This document shows, piece after piece, positions 1 through 10,693 of a stretch of 64,000 bases of DNA. Every line of letters starts with the position of its first letter. Within the stretch, counting starts at the first letter, position 1. The stretch is taken from NCBI GenBank assembly GCA_006176705.1, contig QRFJ01000055.1:1178001-1242000 (forward strand), in the 5' to 3' direction. The notes under the pieces were generated by a model. The model had not been told where the DNA came from and made no database searches. It saw nothing but the letters and a program-made list of their open reading frames with translations. The DNA comes from Cocos nucifera. Taxonomy: Eukaryota > Streptophyta > Magnoliopsida > Arecales > Arecaceae. The position numbers were made by a program, and so were the translations under genes.

Positions 1-1578
1 ATCATCTATATGGATGCAATGTAGAGATCTGATTCCAAAAAATGGCTTGAGGCCATGAAATTCAAGATGAAGTTCATGAAGGTCAATGATGTGTGGACAT
101 TGATTGACCCACCCGAAGGGGTTAAATCCAATGGATGTAAGTGCATTTTCAAAAGGAAGAGGGGTGAAGATGAAAAGATGGAGATCTATAAAGCTCATCT
201 GATTACCAAAAGGTATCGTCAATGTTATGGTATTGACTATGATGAGACGTTCTCTCCTATGGCAATGCTCAAATCCATTCGGATAATGCTTGCGATAGCT
301 GCCTATCTGGATTATGAGATCTAGCAGATGGATGTGAAAATAGCTTTTTTGAATGGAGAGCAAATCGAAGAGGTGTATATGATACAACCTAAGAGGTTCA
401 CATCCATAGATGAGTCTAAGATGTGCAAGCTTCAGATATCCATTTATGGATTGAAGCAAGCATCTCAGAGTTGGAACATGCATTTTGATAAAGTGATCAA
501 AATGTATGGCTTTATTAAGAATGGAGAAGAGCTCCATATTTACAAATGGGCAAATGGTTCAGCAGTGGTATTTCTTATCTTGTATGTGGATGACATTCTC
601 TTAATAAAAAATGACATCCCAGCACTATAGGGAATAAAAATTTGGTTGTCATCTCAGTTTTCCATAAAGGACTTGGGTGAAGAATCCTATATCCAAGGGA
701 TGAAGATCTATAGGGATAGATCTAAAAAGATGCTTGGGTTATCCTAGTTCACGTATATAGATACTGTGCTAAAAATGTTTAGCATAGAGAATTTCAAAAA
801 AGGCTATCTTTCCATAGGCTATGAAATTTCTCTCTCTAAGAAGAATTATCTGACAACTCCTAAAGAGAGAGAGTGTATGAGTAGAGTCCCATATGCTTTG
901 GTAATTGGATCTATTATGTACGCCATGACATGTACGAGACCTGACGTGACATACTCACTAGGAGTAATGAGCAGATACCAGTCTAATCCTAGAGAAAATC
1001 ACTGAAAAGTGGTTAAAGCCATCCTTAAGTATTTAAAAAATACTAAGGACCAATAGTTGGTATATGGTGAGTTAGATCTAAAACTTGTAGGGTTTACAGA
1101 CTCCATCTTTTAATCTGACCATGATAACAGTAGAAGCGTGTCAGGATATATCTTTACTCTGAATGGTGGAGCCATTTGCTGGAAGAGTTTCAAGCAGTAT
1201 ACTATGGCAGACTCTATTTGTGAAGCAGAGTACATCGCAGCATCAGATGCCACAAAAAAAGCTGTGGTTGAGGAAGTTTATCATCGAGCGAAGTAGCACC
1301 CTCCCTTGATGGCCCAGTCCTGCTCTACTGCGACAGCACTGATGTCATTGCTCAGGCGAAGGATCCAAAGACACACCAGTAGACGAAGCATATTTTGCAC
1401 CACTTTCATCTGGTTCAAAAGATCATGGATCGAGGTAACATCGATCTTCAGAAGATCGATATAAAGTAGAACTTGGCCGACCCCTTCACTAAAGCCTTGG
1501 TGATAAAAGAGTTCGACAACCACAAGTCGAAGATGGGTATTAGATACTGTATCGAGTGGCTTTAGGATAAGTGAAAGT
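1..1578 (+). pseudogene. Copia A: decayed RT-RNase H (Angela-type)
   Basis: This is the 3' part of a Ty1/copia polyprotein, reverse transcriptase followed by RNase H; the rest lies before the window. Conceptual translation shows the copia RT series in order: WTLIDPPEG (about 94), FSPMAMLKSIR (about 251), QMDVKIAFLNG (about 325), SIYGLKQAS (about 440) and the catalytic motif YVDDILL (583). RNase H follows (VGFTDS near 1088, EAEYIAAS near 1222) and the frame closes near 1565, just before the LTR. At least six in-frame stops (near 322, 630, 748, 1003, 1053, 1111) and a frameshift in RNase H make it non-functional. Most stops sit where relatives have Trp or Gln, so single C-to-T or G-to-A changes explain them. 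The motifs match the Angela/BARE lineage from memory; the copia assignment is secure. Confidence 0.9.
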
Positions 1579-4059
1579 TGTTGAAAAATATGTCCCAAAG
1601 TCAATCATCAGTCTATTAACGGTTGAGCTATATTATAATTATAATTGATTTATTAATTAATAAAATATATTTTTAGCATTTTTCATCATAAGTTTTCATC
1701 TTCTAACGAACTCCATTGTTGTGATGAAGTTCTTAAGACTATTTAGATTCGATAAAGAGAGGATTTATTAATTAGTCCTCAAAACTATTTACGATCAAAT
1801 GATAGACTGTTAATTAGAACGATAGCATCTATCGATAATAGATCACTATGTGCCATATAGGTTGGTTGTTCTTTTAACCAAGGAGTGTGAAGACACTGAT
1901 ATGACATACAAGTGAGATGTAAGGGTACATCATCATTGAATGTGACCAACTTCAAAACATTCAACTATCGATAATGTCTTTGATTGGATATAGATATAAG
2001 TGTCCCTTAGACCTAAGATCACCTCAGTGGCTTGAAAGTAACTCACTGTGCTTTGGTATTGGACTAACTGAATTTCTAATTTAGTAACGAAAGTTTTCTG
2101 GGCATAGTCAAGTACTTGCGAAGTCGGTGTGTGATCAAGATGGGATTGACCACTCAAAGAGTTGGAGAAGAATATATCACTATATTTCAATATAGCAAAA
2201 CCTTGGCCAAGGTAATCCTTGAGATGGATTTGATATTTCAAAATACAATGTGGACAGCCTGATCAGAGTTGACAGTTGAACTTTAAGGTGTCCTATGAGC
2301 ATTTTGGTCAAGGGGATAATTTATATGAAAACTATATTCACATGGGTTCTAAGGATGTTGTTCTACATATTTGACCTATCCGACCGTTGGATACCATTGC
2401 TAGATAGTCACTTTGATTGGTACAAGAATTTATTCCAATGCTATCGATTTAGGTTCGGACCTATGGGGTCATACACATTAGAATTCATGATCTGATCGGA
2501 TGGTTGATCAATGATTAAGAATTATTCTAAGATTAAATGATCAATATGATTGATATTTAACCTAGTGCAAGTGTTGTAAGAGGATCAATTAGCAATTGGA
2601 TGGCTAATTGGCCTAATTTGATCAAGCTAGAGGGCTGAGATTAAGTCTAATTAAATATGATTTAATTAGATTTATTTTGGACTTGATTAGATCAAGTTCA
2701 ATTGATTTATTGGATAAGCCAAGTGCAAGAAAGAATTAGTCCTAGTTCAACTGGAACTTGGGTCAACCCAATTTTTTAATTTAATTAAAAAAATAAATTA
2801 AAATTTAATTTAATTTAATTTAATTTAATTTAATTTAATTTAATTAATTTTTTAATTGGGTTAGGGCCTAATTTAATTGGGTTGACATACTTCTTGTTTA
2901 ATTTGGTTTGAGAAACCATTATTGACCAAGTTATATATAGAATCCTAATAGGACTAGGATTCCACCCTTGCACCATCTAAGCCCCAATGCCCCCCCTCTC
3001 TCCCTTCTTAGAGTTTTGTGCAATAAAACTCTCATGCCTAGTAATCTCACACATGCCCACTCCTCTCCTCTTTTTTCTATATGAAAAGTAGTTTGTGGAC
3101 CAAATCAAAGGTAGATAGTTTGTTATGATTTTGGATTCTATGAGATAGAATCCTAACAAACCAAAACTCCTCCTATAAGGTGCCGCCCACTCCCTATTTT
3201 TCCTTGCTTTTTTTGATGGAGAAAGTCCTTCTTTTTGTGTGCCTTCCTTAGTGGTCCACGGCTAAAACAAAGAAGGGGGCGCCCAAGTGTTGGGTGTCCC
3301 AACAACTTGCCATATATGTTCTTACCTTGTGTAGGAATTTGACCCAACAAAGACTCTTCCATATCTCTTTATAAAGAAGTCCTTTTGGGCTGAATTATAT
3401 ATTAATTCTAGGCCACTGAGAGGGCTCTTGGGCATGCGAAAATTAGAGAGAGATCCTTGAGGCGTGGGGATTTCATAGACACCAATCTAGGTTTTTAGGT
3501 GAGAGAAAAGAGAAGAAGAAGAGGATCTTCTTCTAGGGTTCTTTTGCTCTTCCTTTCTCCTTCTCTTTCATAGAGATTTTCAAGTGTTATTTCAGATTTA
3601 AAGCCTCTTCCTTTTCTTCTAATTTTTTAGAGCGTATGTCTAGAAGAAGGAAGCACCAAATCAACCATCGAAGAAGGATCAACAGAGTACTAGCATACTG
3701 TGCTGATTTTCTACATCGAATTTCTGATCAGAGTTCGTAGGCTCGTGTGGATATCTCTTAGAGGTTGGATGCATATGCGGCTCAGAGCTTCATCCATCAA
3801 CCTGGATCAACAAGTTAGAACATCTAACTTGTATAGGTAATATGGATCTGATCCTATGTTACATACCTATAATAGATCTAGTGTAGATCCATGCTGATGT
3901 GATCAACATGTTTTTACTTCTAATTTTTTTTTTCTAATTTTTTATTTAATCTCATACTATAATCACATAATAGAATCTTATATCTAGGGTTCTCTAATTT
4001 TTTATGAATTAATTTTGATTAATTTCTATCTTTAATTGCCTAGATTTGAAAAAGTTTCA
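1579..4059 (+). repeat. Copia A 3' LTR
   Basis: The LTR opens with TGTTGAAAAATATGTCCC directly after the RNase H end and a weak purine tract (gataagtgaaag). Its first 700 bases resemble the reverse complement of the solo LTR ending at 46863, which fixes the family and the start. The end is set at TTTCA (4059) because related LTRs here end in TTCA and Sirevirus protease sequence follows at once. The length, about 2.48 kb, agrees with relatives of 2.3-2.4 kb. It contains an AT tandem tract (taattt units, about 2800-2860) and no convincing ORF. The 3' end is inferred; the matching target duplication would lie outside the window. Confidence 0.7.
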
Positions 4060-4296
4060 AGATCTAGTCCTAAAATGTTAGATCTGGTTCCTTCAGATAG
4101 CGGGTGCTCAAGACACATGATCGGTGATGAGTTCCAATTCATCATGTTTGATGCTAAAAATGAAGGGATGGTCATCTTTGGAGATAATGGCAAATAAAAG
4201 ATCATCAATATCGGTAACATTGATATCACTCCCTCTAAGTATATTAAAAATATTTTATTAGTAGATGCTTTGAAACATAATCTCTTAGGCATTAGT
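4060..4296 (+). pseudogene. Sirevirus 1 protease/pre-integrase fragment
   Basis: The translation contains DSGCSRHMIGD, the Sirevirus form of the copia aspartic protease motif (DSG followed by CSRHM), then FGDNGK, one in-frame TAA, and ILLVDALKHNLLGIS. Copia B is inserted at LLGIS. The frame continues after it at 16303 as QFYDKGYKF, so 4292-4296 and 16298-16302 (TTAGT) are the two copies of the target duplication. The protease cannot be functional because it is interrupted and carries a stop. Confidence 0.85.
4292..4296. repeat. Target site duplication of Copia B (TTAGT)
   Basis: TTAGT occurs directly before the 5' LTR and again at 16298-16302 directly after the 3' LTR. Five bases is the usual integration footprint of copia elements. 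Removing one copy and the element restores the Sirevirus reading frame. Confidence 0.95.
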
Positions 4297-6593
4297 TGTT
4301 AGATATATGTGCCCTAGAAGCCAGAATTGGCTGACACTTGTAATACACTTCTAGGGGCAAAATTATAATTTTGACTATAATTTATAAAATGGGTTATTTT
4401 CTATCACACCTGTGTATTTAGTGTCTGTGATACATCCTTTGAGTTAATGGTAATGATAATTCATATTTTCAAGAGTTGAAAATTTAAGACATGAATAATC
4501 ATTATTAACTCATAAACAGCTCCCGACCATAGGATCATCACGAGGATGGTGATTGATCCGGAAGGTTGGTGTCCGATCGCTTCTCTTTAGTAGATGAGTC
4601 TTGAGTCTACGGTGTGGAGACACCGGAGCGAGAGTACAGGTACTCGTTAGAGAACGAGGGCACTGAGCGTGACCACCTCGAGTAGTCATTAGGAAGTCTA
4701 CCTTCTCGTCAATGACTGACTCGATGCTGCAGTAGTGTGTCTGGTTCTTTGACCTGAGATGCATCGGCAGTTCACCTTGAGGGTGTTATAGTTTGACTAC
4801 ACCATTACTCGGTCTCCTAGCCATATGGAACCCTGAGGTGTATGTTGGCTATGACATGTTCATTGTAGGAACTGGATTGCATCAAGATGGGATCTATCTA
4901 CCTCGGTGGTAGAGGAGCAGCCCTATGATGATCATGAGAATCAAGTCCTGAAGCCCATGGCCATGGCAGAGTGAAATAATAGAAAGAGTTTCTATTTAGA
5001 TTTTCACATTGGACTCGAATCGAATGATTACATCATATGACAGAGACTAGGGTTTGACGAGTTTCACCTTAACCCTAATCTGATCGGGGCTCAAGATAGA
5101 AGAACTTAATCACACAGGTAGCTGCACCAAGAGGTTCACATTCAGCTCTGATGGGTTGCCACCATATACTGCTAGGTGTCACTGGTGGATTTTGGGAGCA
5201 ATTAGAATGATTTAGATGATCGATCATTCTAGCTGTTCGAATCAGAAGAGTTCTGATCCATCGAAAGGAGTTTCGATGATGTCTATGATAGAGATCATGA
5301 CATATCCCATTACCATACAGAACTGAACCTAACTGGGTCACACAAACAAGGGTTTGAATCTGGTGATCATCAATTGAACTGATCTAGTTCAATTGATCTG
5401 AATGAGATTCAATTAGGTTCAAGGAAATCGTGCTAGCACTCGATTGAACCTAACGTTCTTCTTTTACTATCATAAATAAGTTGTCCTGACTGAGCCAAAG
5501 GAGTTTGTGCTCAATCAGAGGCCTTCATATGGTCTGACTGGAGGTTGTCCAAGTCAGAATAGGTTGTCTTATTTGTAAGACATTACCTGCCATTTTTGGT
5601 CACCTGCCATTTCTTGTTCTTTGACTTTGGTCAAAAGTCTACCTTTGACTGGTCAAACGTTGACCATTGACACTTTGACTTTTGACCACATGTCATGCAC
5701 CTATTGGAGAGCTGGTGGGGGCCTGTCCCCCTGCCAGAACCTGGCAAGGAGAAGGGCGCACGCCAAGGGTGGCGTGAGCCCAAGTAGGAGGCGCCTAGGA
5801 GTCCTTGTTGGACAAGGACTCCACCTCCCTTTTGGATTCCAATTCAGAGTTCTACTAAGAATCCAGTTTGACTGGTCTTAGGCACCCTCTAAGGAGGAAT
5901 CCAGGGGTCTCTATTCCCAACCAATCAGATTTAGATCTGATTTCACAAAGGGTTGTGATTGGTTGGAGAGGAAGAGGAGTTGGATCACAAGCTTAGGTCT
6001 ATAAATAAGACCCTGCGCCCAACCCTAATTCCAAGAAAAAGCGAATGCAATTGAGAAACCCCATGCCTCAAGGCTGCCTCTCCCCTCCTTCTCCATGCCA
6101 TAGCTTCTTCTCCCCTTGCTCTCCACGTCCAAAAGGTGTTTTGGACTTAGGTTGGTGCGATTCAGATCAAAGGAAAGGCGATCAAAAGCAAGAAGGCTGC
6201 GCTGCTGCAAAAGGACGACTGCAGATCTTCAAAAGAGTTTTGAAGATCCTCCAGATCAGATCCAGATCTGATTTTTGGAGGTGTGATAGAGAAGAAGAGG
6301 ATCTCCAGATCCAACCTGAGTGGATACCGGTAGAGGCCAGGCGCTTGCGTGGCTAAGATCCAGAACCTTCCGCTGCAATCAGGATCATCTACAGGGTAAT
6401 AGGATTACCCAAATCAGGTAAATTAAATTTGATTTAATTTATCTTATTTTATTTTATTTATTAAAATAATAAGAATTCAGATCTAAAACATATCAAGATC
6501 TGATTGAGATCAAGAGAAAAATTTTTGAAATATATCTCTTGATCTAATCAGATCTGGACGAACCTGGACCGGGAAATCAGGATTTTCCCTTCA
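4297..6593 (+). repeat. Copia B 5' LTR
   Basis: A 2297-bp LTR starting TGTTAGATATATGTGCC and ending TTTTCCCTTCA, repeated at 14013-16297 with small differences. Short reading frames within it, such as those at 5621-5881 and 6045-6356, recur in both LTRs and are not taken as genes. A TATA-like ctataaataagacc at about 5999-6012, with AT-rich sequence after it, is a plausible core promoter. From position the U3 promoter should drive the element's transcription; the exact transcription start cannot be seen. Confidence 0.95.
5999..6012 (+). promoter_or_regulatory. Putative TATA box of Copia B LTR
   Basis: The sequence CTATAAATAAGACC is kept in the 3' LTR (about 15710-15724). It lies some 580 bases before the LTR end, a reasonable place for the U3/R boundary. 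The call rests on motif and position only. Confidence 0.45.
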
Positions 6594-6595
6594 AC

Positions 6596-6607
6596 TGGTA
6601 TCAGAGC
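6596..6607 (+). promoter_or_regulatory. Primer binding site (initiator Met tRNA type)
   Basis: TGGTATCAGAGC starts three bases after the 5' LTR end. It is the standard plant copia primer binding site, complementary to the 3' end of initiator methionine tRNA, where minus-strand DNA synthesis starts. Confidence 0.93.
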
Positions 6608-8467
6608 CATGGTTCTAAAATTGTTTAGATCTGATTTTAATTTTATTTTAATTAGAAAATAAAGTGATTTCAGATGTCACATGAGATGTGATCAGATCTG
6701 AAATCAGAAAAAATTAAAATTAAATGATTTGGATCTAAGAACATGAAGATATGCATGACTAGTTCTAGAATAGAATAGTTCTATAGAATAGTTTTGCATG
6801 TCTTTGATTTAATCTGATTAAATCATATTTTAGATCTTCTTATTTACTATTTTCTGATATTATAAGTATTATAATAACATCTGATAAATAGCAAATAAAA
6901 ATTATTTAATTTTAAATATCATATGAGATATGATAGATGCATGACTAGACTAGTTGTAGAATAGTTCTACATAATTGTCTAGATTAGAATTTATTTTGAT
7001 TAGATCAATTTAAATCTAATTTTTTAGATTATTATGTGATAATTTAGATCTGAAAATATGCATGATTTGATACATGAGATGTATGCAAAATATGCCTTGA
7101 TTAGATCTAAATTTGTATATGAGATATATGATATAGATCTATAACTGTTTTGTAGATTTACATGTTCCTGATTAAGGCGTTCCTCTTGGCCGTCCGGTCA
7201 TAAGAACGAAGAAGGGTTTAAAGGCCCTCTCTTCCCATTCGATGGGGTGTTCTTATGACGTGTAGGGGTGCTGCGTGTTCGTCCTTAATCAGAAACCCAA
7301 AACTTACTTTCTGCAAAACCCTAGATCCTGAAACCCTAGGATTTATTGTGCATATTTTGTTTATGAACCCAACTTAATTAAGAATTAAGTTTATGGAATA
7401 TTAATTAGGTCTAAAATTGAGAATTTCAGATCTAAGACATATTCATAATACTGGGTTCGGGCTTGGGTAGCTCAATTAGGTCTAAGCGGTTGATCAAACC
7501 GAATCAAGAGTTGGTTAGATGGGATCAACAATGCTTAAATTGACCAGCCTAATAGGATTAAGTCTGGGTCAAGATCGAGTCACGATCAAGCAAGACCTAA
7601 TTAGGCTCAGAGGTTAGAGTCTGGATTGTAGGCTAACCCAATTGGTTCTGACTCAACAATTTGGTGTCTAAGGTAAGTTTGGCACAGACGACCGACTGGT
7701 TTTTAATTGGAAGCTACTCGACCTGAATGCGTTCTTGTGCGAGTTAACGGCATATTCCTTCCACCGGTCTCACTTACCTGGCCATATCTGTTGACACAGT
7801 TCTGATCTGAGGTGGTCAATAATCCGAGCTGACCCATGCCACTAGGTTAGTCATAATTGTTATGACTAAGCCAAGTCTAGTTTAATGAGACCTGAATCAA
7901 TTCTCCCTAAGAAAAGATTAAGTCCTGAGGTCTTCCACCATTGTAGACGTGCGGGCCCTTCCCGGGGTTGATTGTTCTCGGCTGGATACAGTGGCTCAGT
8001 TGCACCGGGAAGATGCAACCATGTCTATTAGGCATTGGATGCTATGGGCTGGAGGATGAGTTGGGCTCAATATTTCGGATACGGTGAGAGACCCAATTAG
8101 GAACCCAGTCTATGCAAATGGTGGGTCTGACTTAACTAAGGAGTGGATCAATATTCTGGATACGGTGAGATTCATGAATTAGAGACCAAGTTTGGGTGCA
8201 CCATGATTAGAGAATCATTGAACAAGAGTTGTTCACTCATTGGCTAACCCATCACCAATAACTGTTAGGTGAGGTGATGAGTCAGTTGGTGAGACCGCAC
8301 CACCCACTAGAAATCATCAATCGCGGAGATTTTCGCATCTCTACAGAGGGAGTGTAGGGATCCGAGAAAATAGTGGGAGCTAATTTGTTTAAAAATAAAA
8401 TTCCTAAATAAATTGGTCAAGTCAAAATTACAGTATCTAACTAGAATCTTTGACTCTCTACAGGAAA
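6608..8467 (+). other. Untranslated leader of Copia B
   Basis: About 1.86 kb between the primer binding site and the gag start without a convincing ORF. The first 550 bases are AT-rich. A strong inverted repeat lies at 7168-7292. Motifs such as cggatacggtgaga recur at about 8077 and 8158. Long leaders before gag are normal in this lineage; packaging or dimerisation signals would be expected here, but none is proven. Confidence 0.7.
7168..7292 (+). other. Potential RNA stem-loop in Copia B leader
   Basis: Two nested perfect inverted repeats: CTGATTAAGG (7168-7177) pairs with CCTTAATCAG (7283-7292), and GTCATAAGAAC (7197-7207) pairs with GTTCTTATGAC (7249-7259). Together they would form a long interrupted hairpin in the genomic RNA, some 570 bases after the primer binding site. 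The pairing is seen directly; a packaging or translation role is a guess. Confidence 0.55.
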
Positions 8468-9205
8468 ATGTCTGCGTCCAACCCACTGGCACGTATCCTA
8501 GACACACATAGACTGACTGGACCCAATTATAAAGATTGGCTCAGGAACTACAAAATTGTTTTGGGTTCAGAGAAGTTAACACATGTTTTGGACCAGGACC
8601 CTCCCACCTTACCAGCTCGTCCATCCACTGAACAGAGAGCGTCTCTGGAAAAATGGATTGACGAAGATAATAAGGCCAGATACTACATGTTGGGCTCGAT
8701 GTCTGATGAGCTCCAGCGCCAACATGAAGATATCGGGACTGCTCGCCAAATGTTGGCTCACCTGCAGGAGATGTTTGGTGAACAGAGTCGCGCAGCCAAA
8801 TATCAAGTCACGAAATGACTTTTTAAGGCTAAGATGCGTGATGGGCAGTCAGTCCAAGATCACTGTCTGACAATGATCAAGGACATGGAAGAGCTTGAGA
8901 AGCTCGGTGTGAAGTTGGACTTGGATCTGCAGAACGATATTATTCTGCAATCCTTGACTGATGCATATGGGCAATTCATCATGAATTACCACATGCATAA
9001 ACTTCAAAATTCCTTGGCCGAGTTGATGAATATGCTGGTTACCGCTGAGCTTTCTATGAAAGGTTCTAAAGGCTCAGTTCTTGCTATGGAACGGACTTCT
9101 TCCAAAAGAAAGTCTTATGGAAAGAAAAAGAAGTCTGTGAAAAAGCAAAAGGTGGAAGGATCAAAGAAGAAGAAGGCAGAACCGAAGAAAGAAGGTCGAT
9201 GGCAA
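8468..9205 (+). pseudogene. Copia B gag (capsid part)
   Basis: The gag protein that forms the virus-like particle. The start chosen is ATG at 8468 (MSASNPLARIL); an in-frame ATG six codons earlier is possible. Residues of the plant copia gag family are visible (LTGPNYKDWLRN near residue 17, RYYMLGSMSDELQ, DHCLTMIKDMEEL, MNMLVTAELS), ending in a Lys-rich tail (KRKSYGKKKKSVKKQ). One in-frame TGA at 8816-8818 splits it, probably from CGA or TGG. A one-base frameshift near 9190-9200 separates the basic tail from the zinc knuckle. Confidence 0.88.
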
Positions 9206-9815
9206 AGGAAAGTGTTTCCATTGCAACAGCGACGGCCATTGGAAGCGGAACTGCCCTACTTACCTGGCCACCCTGAAGAACAAGAAGGAAGGTCCTTCTG
9301 GAGGTATGCTCGTTATTGAGTCTAACCTTACGGTTTCTTCTGCATCCAGTTGGGTGCTTGACTCTGGTTCTAGTGCTCATCTGTGCACTTCTATGCAGGG
9401 TCTTGAGGATAGCAGGAGGCTGAGGGATGGAGACATGATCCTACGCATCGGTAATGGAGCAAGAGTTGCTGCAGTAGCCGTGGGAACATACCCTCTTCGA
9501 TTACCATCTGGTTTAGACTTAGTTTTAAAAGACTGTTATTATGTGCCTGCAGCTAGCAGGAATTTGATTTCTGTTTCATGCTTAGCACAAGAAGGTTATG
9601 TGATCACCTTCTTTAAGGACCATTGTAACATTCTTTATGAAAGAAATAAAATTGCAAATGGTTTCCTTATTAATGGTCTTTATCAGTTGCATATTGATGT
9701 ACCTATTTTAACTATCGAGCAAAACGTGAATGCCAAACGACCTAGGGATAGTCCAAACGACAGATATCTATGGCACCTGAGATTAGGTCATATAGCAGAA
9801 GATAGGATTCAACAA
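9201..9815 (+). pseudogene. Copia B gag zinc knuckle, protease and pre-integrase
   Basis: In the frame starting at 9201 the sequence gives GKGKCFHCNSDGHWKRNC, an intact CX2CX4HX4C zinc knuckle that binds the element RNA. The aspartic protease follows, with its active-site triplet in WVLDSGSSAHLC near 9350. Then come DCYYVPAASRNLISV and the GAG-pre-integrase region ending in WHLRLGHIAEDRI, which supplies the two His of the integrase HHCC domain. The frame is lost near 9808 by a one-base change before the CESC pair. The catalytic residues are intact, so the breaks look recent. Confidence 0.88.
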
Positions 9816-10693
9816 ATTGGAGAAAAATGGGCTATTGAGTCCATTGACTTTTGAGTCATATCCAACTTGTGAATCTTGTCTTCAAGGCAAAATGACTAAA
9901 CTCCCTTTTGTTGGACATGTGGAGAGGGCCACAGATCTCCTTGCCCTAGTACATACTGATGTGTGCGGCCCATTTGATGTGCCGGCTAGAGGCAATTTTG
10001 TCTACTTCATTACCTTTACCGATGATCTGTCTAGGTATGGGTATGTGTATCTTATGAGACATAAGTCTGAAGCTTTTGAAAAGTTCAAAGAATTCAGACA
10101 TGAAGTAGAAAAACAAACTGGAAAACCCATTAAGGTTCTTCGATCAGATCGAGGAGGTGAATACCTTAGCCGGGAATTCCTAGACTATCTTAAGGAAAAT
10201 GGCATAGTCTCTCAATGGACTCCACCAGGAACACCTCAACTCAACGGGGTTTCAGAACGGAGAAATCGGACTCTATTGGATATGGTTCGATCCATGATGA
10301 GCTTCACAGACCTCCCTGATTTTCTTTGGGGACACTCATTGTTAACTTCAATTCTATCTACTGAATAGGGTTCCCTCTAAAACCGTTCCTACCACACCGT
10401 ATGAGATATGGCACGGTAAGAAACCAAGTCTGAGTCATCTCAGAATTTGGGGTTGTCCGGCTCATGTCAAAAGACAACAAGCGGACAAGTTAGAGTTTAG
10501 GTCCTTTAGAGCTCGATTCATAGGATATCCTAAAGAGTCATTAGGATACTATTTCTACATTCCAGAAGACCACAATGTGATTGTGAGTCGACATGCCATA
10601 TTTCTTGAAAAATAGTTTATTCAAGATAGTGGCATTGGAAAGCAGATTAAGCTTGATGAGAAAGTCTCACAAGCAGAACGAGCTAAGGACCAA
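9816..10693 (+). pseudogene. Copia B integrase
   Basis: Integrase core, which inserts the cDNA into the genome. It shows CESCLQGK (the two Cys of the HHCC zinc domain, about 9871), then the catalytic Asp in VHTDVCG, the second Asp in RSDRGGEYLS (about 10142) and the Glu in NGVSERRNRTLLDM (about 10243), so the D,D,E triad is complete. A one-base shift near 10340 moves the frame into NRVPSKTVPTTPYEIWHGK and WGCPAHVK, the conserved C-terminal part. A TAG at 10613-10615 interrupts the linker to RT, where relatives have Gln or Glu. Confidence 0.9.

Noticed and set aside
1281..1604. Minus-strand 107-codon frame opposite Copia A RNase H
   Set aside because: It is a shadow of the plus-strand RNase H, whose conserved residues explain the sequence.
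5621..6356. Open frames in the LTRs of Copia B as genes
   Set aside because: They occur in both LTRs with indels that change them, and show no motif.
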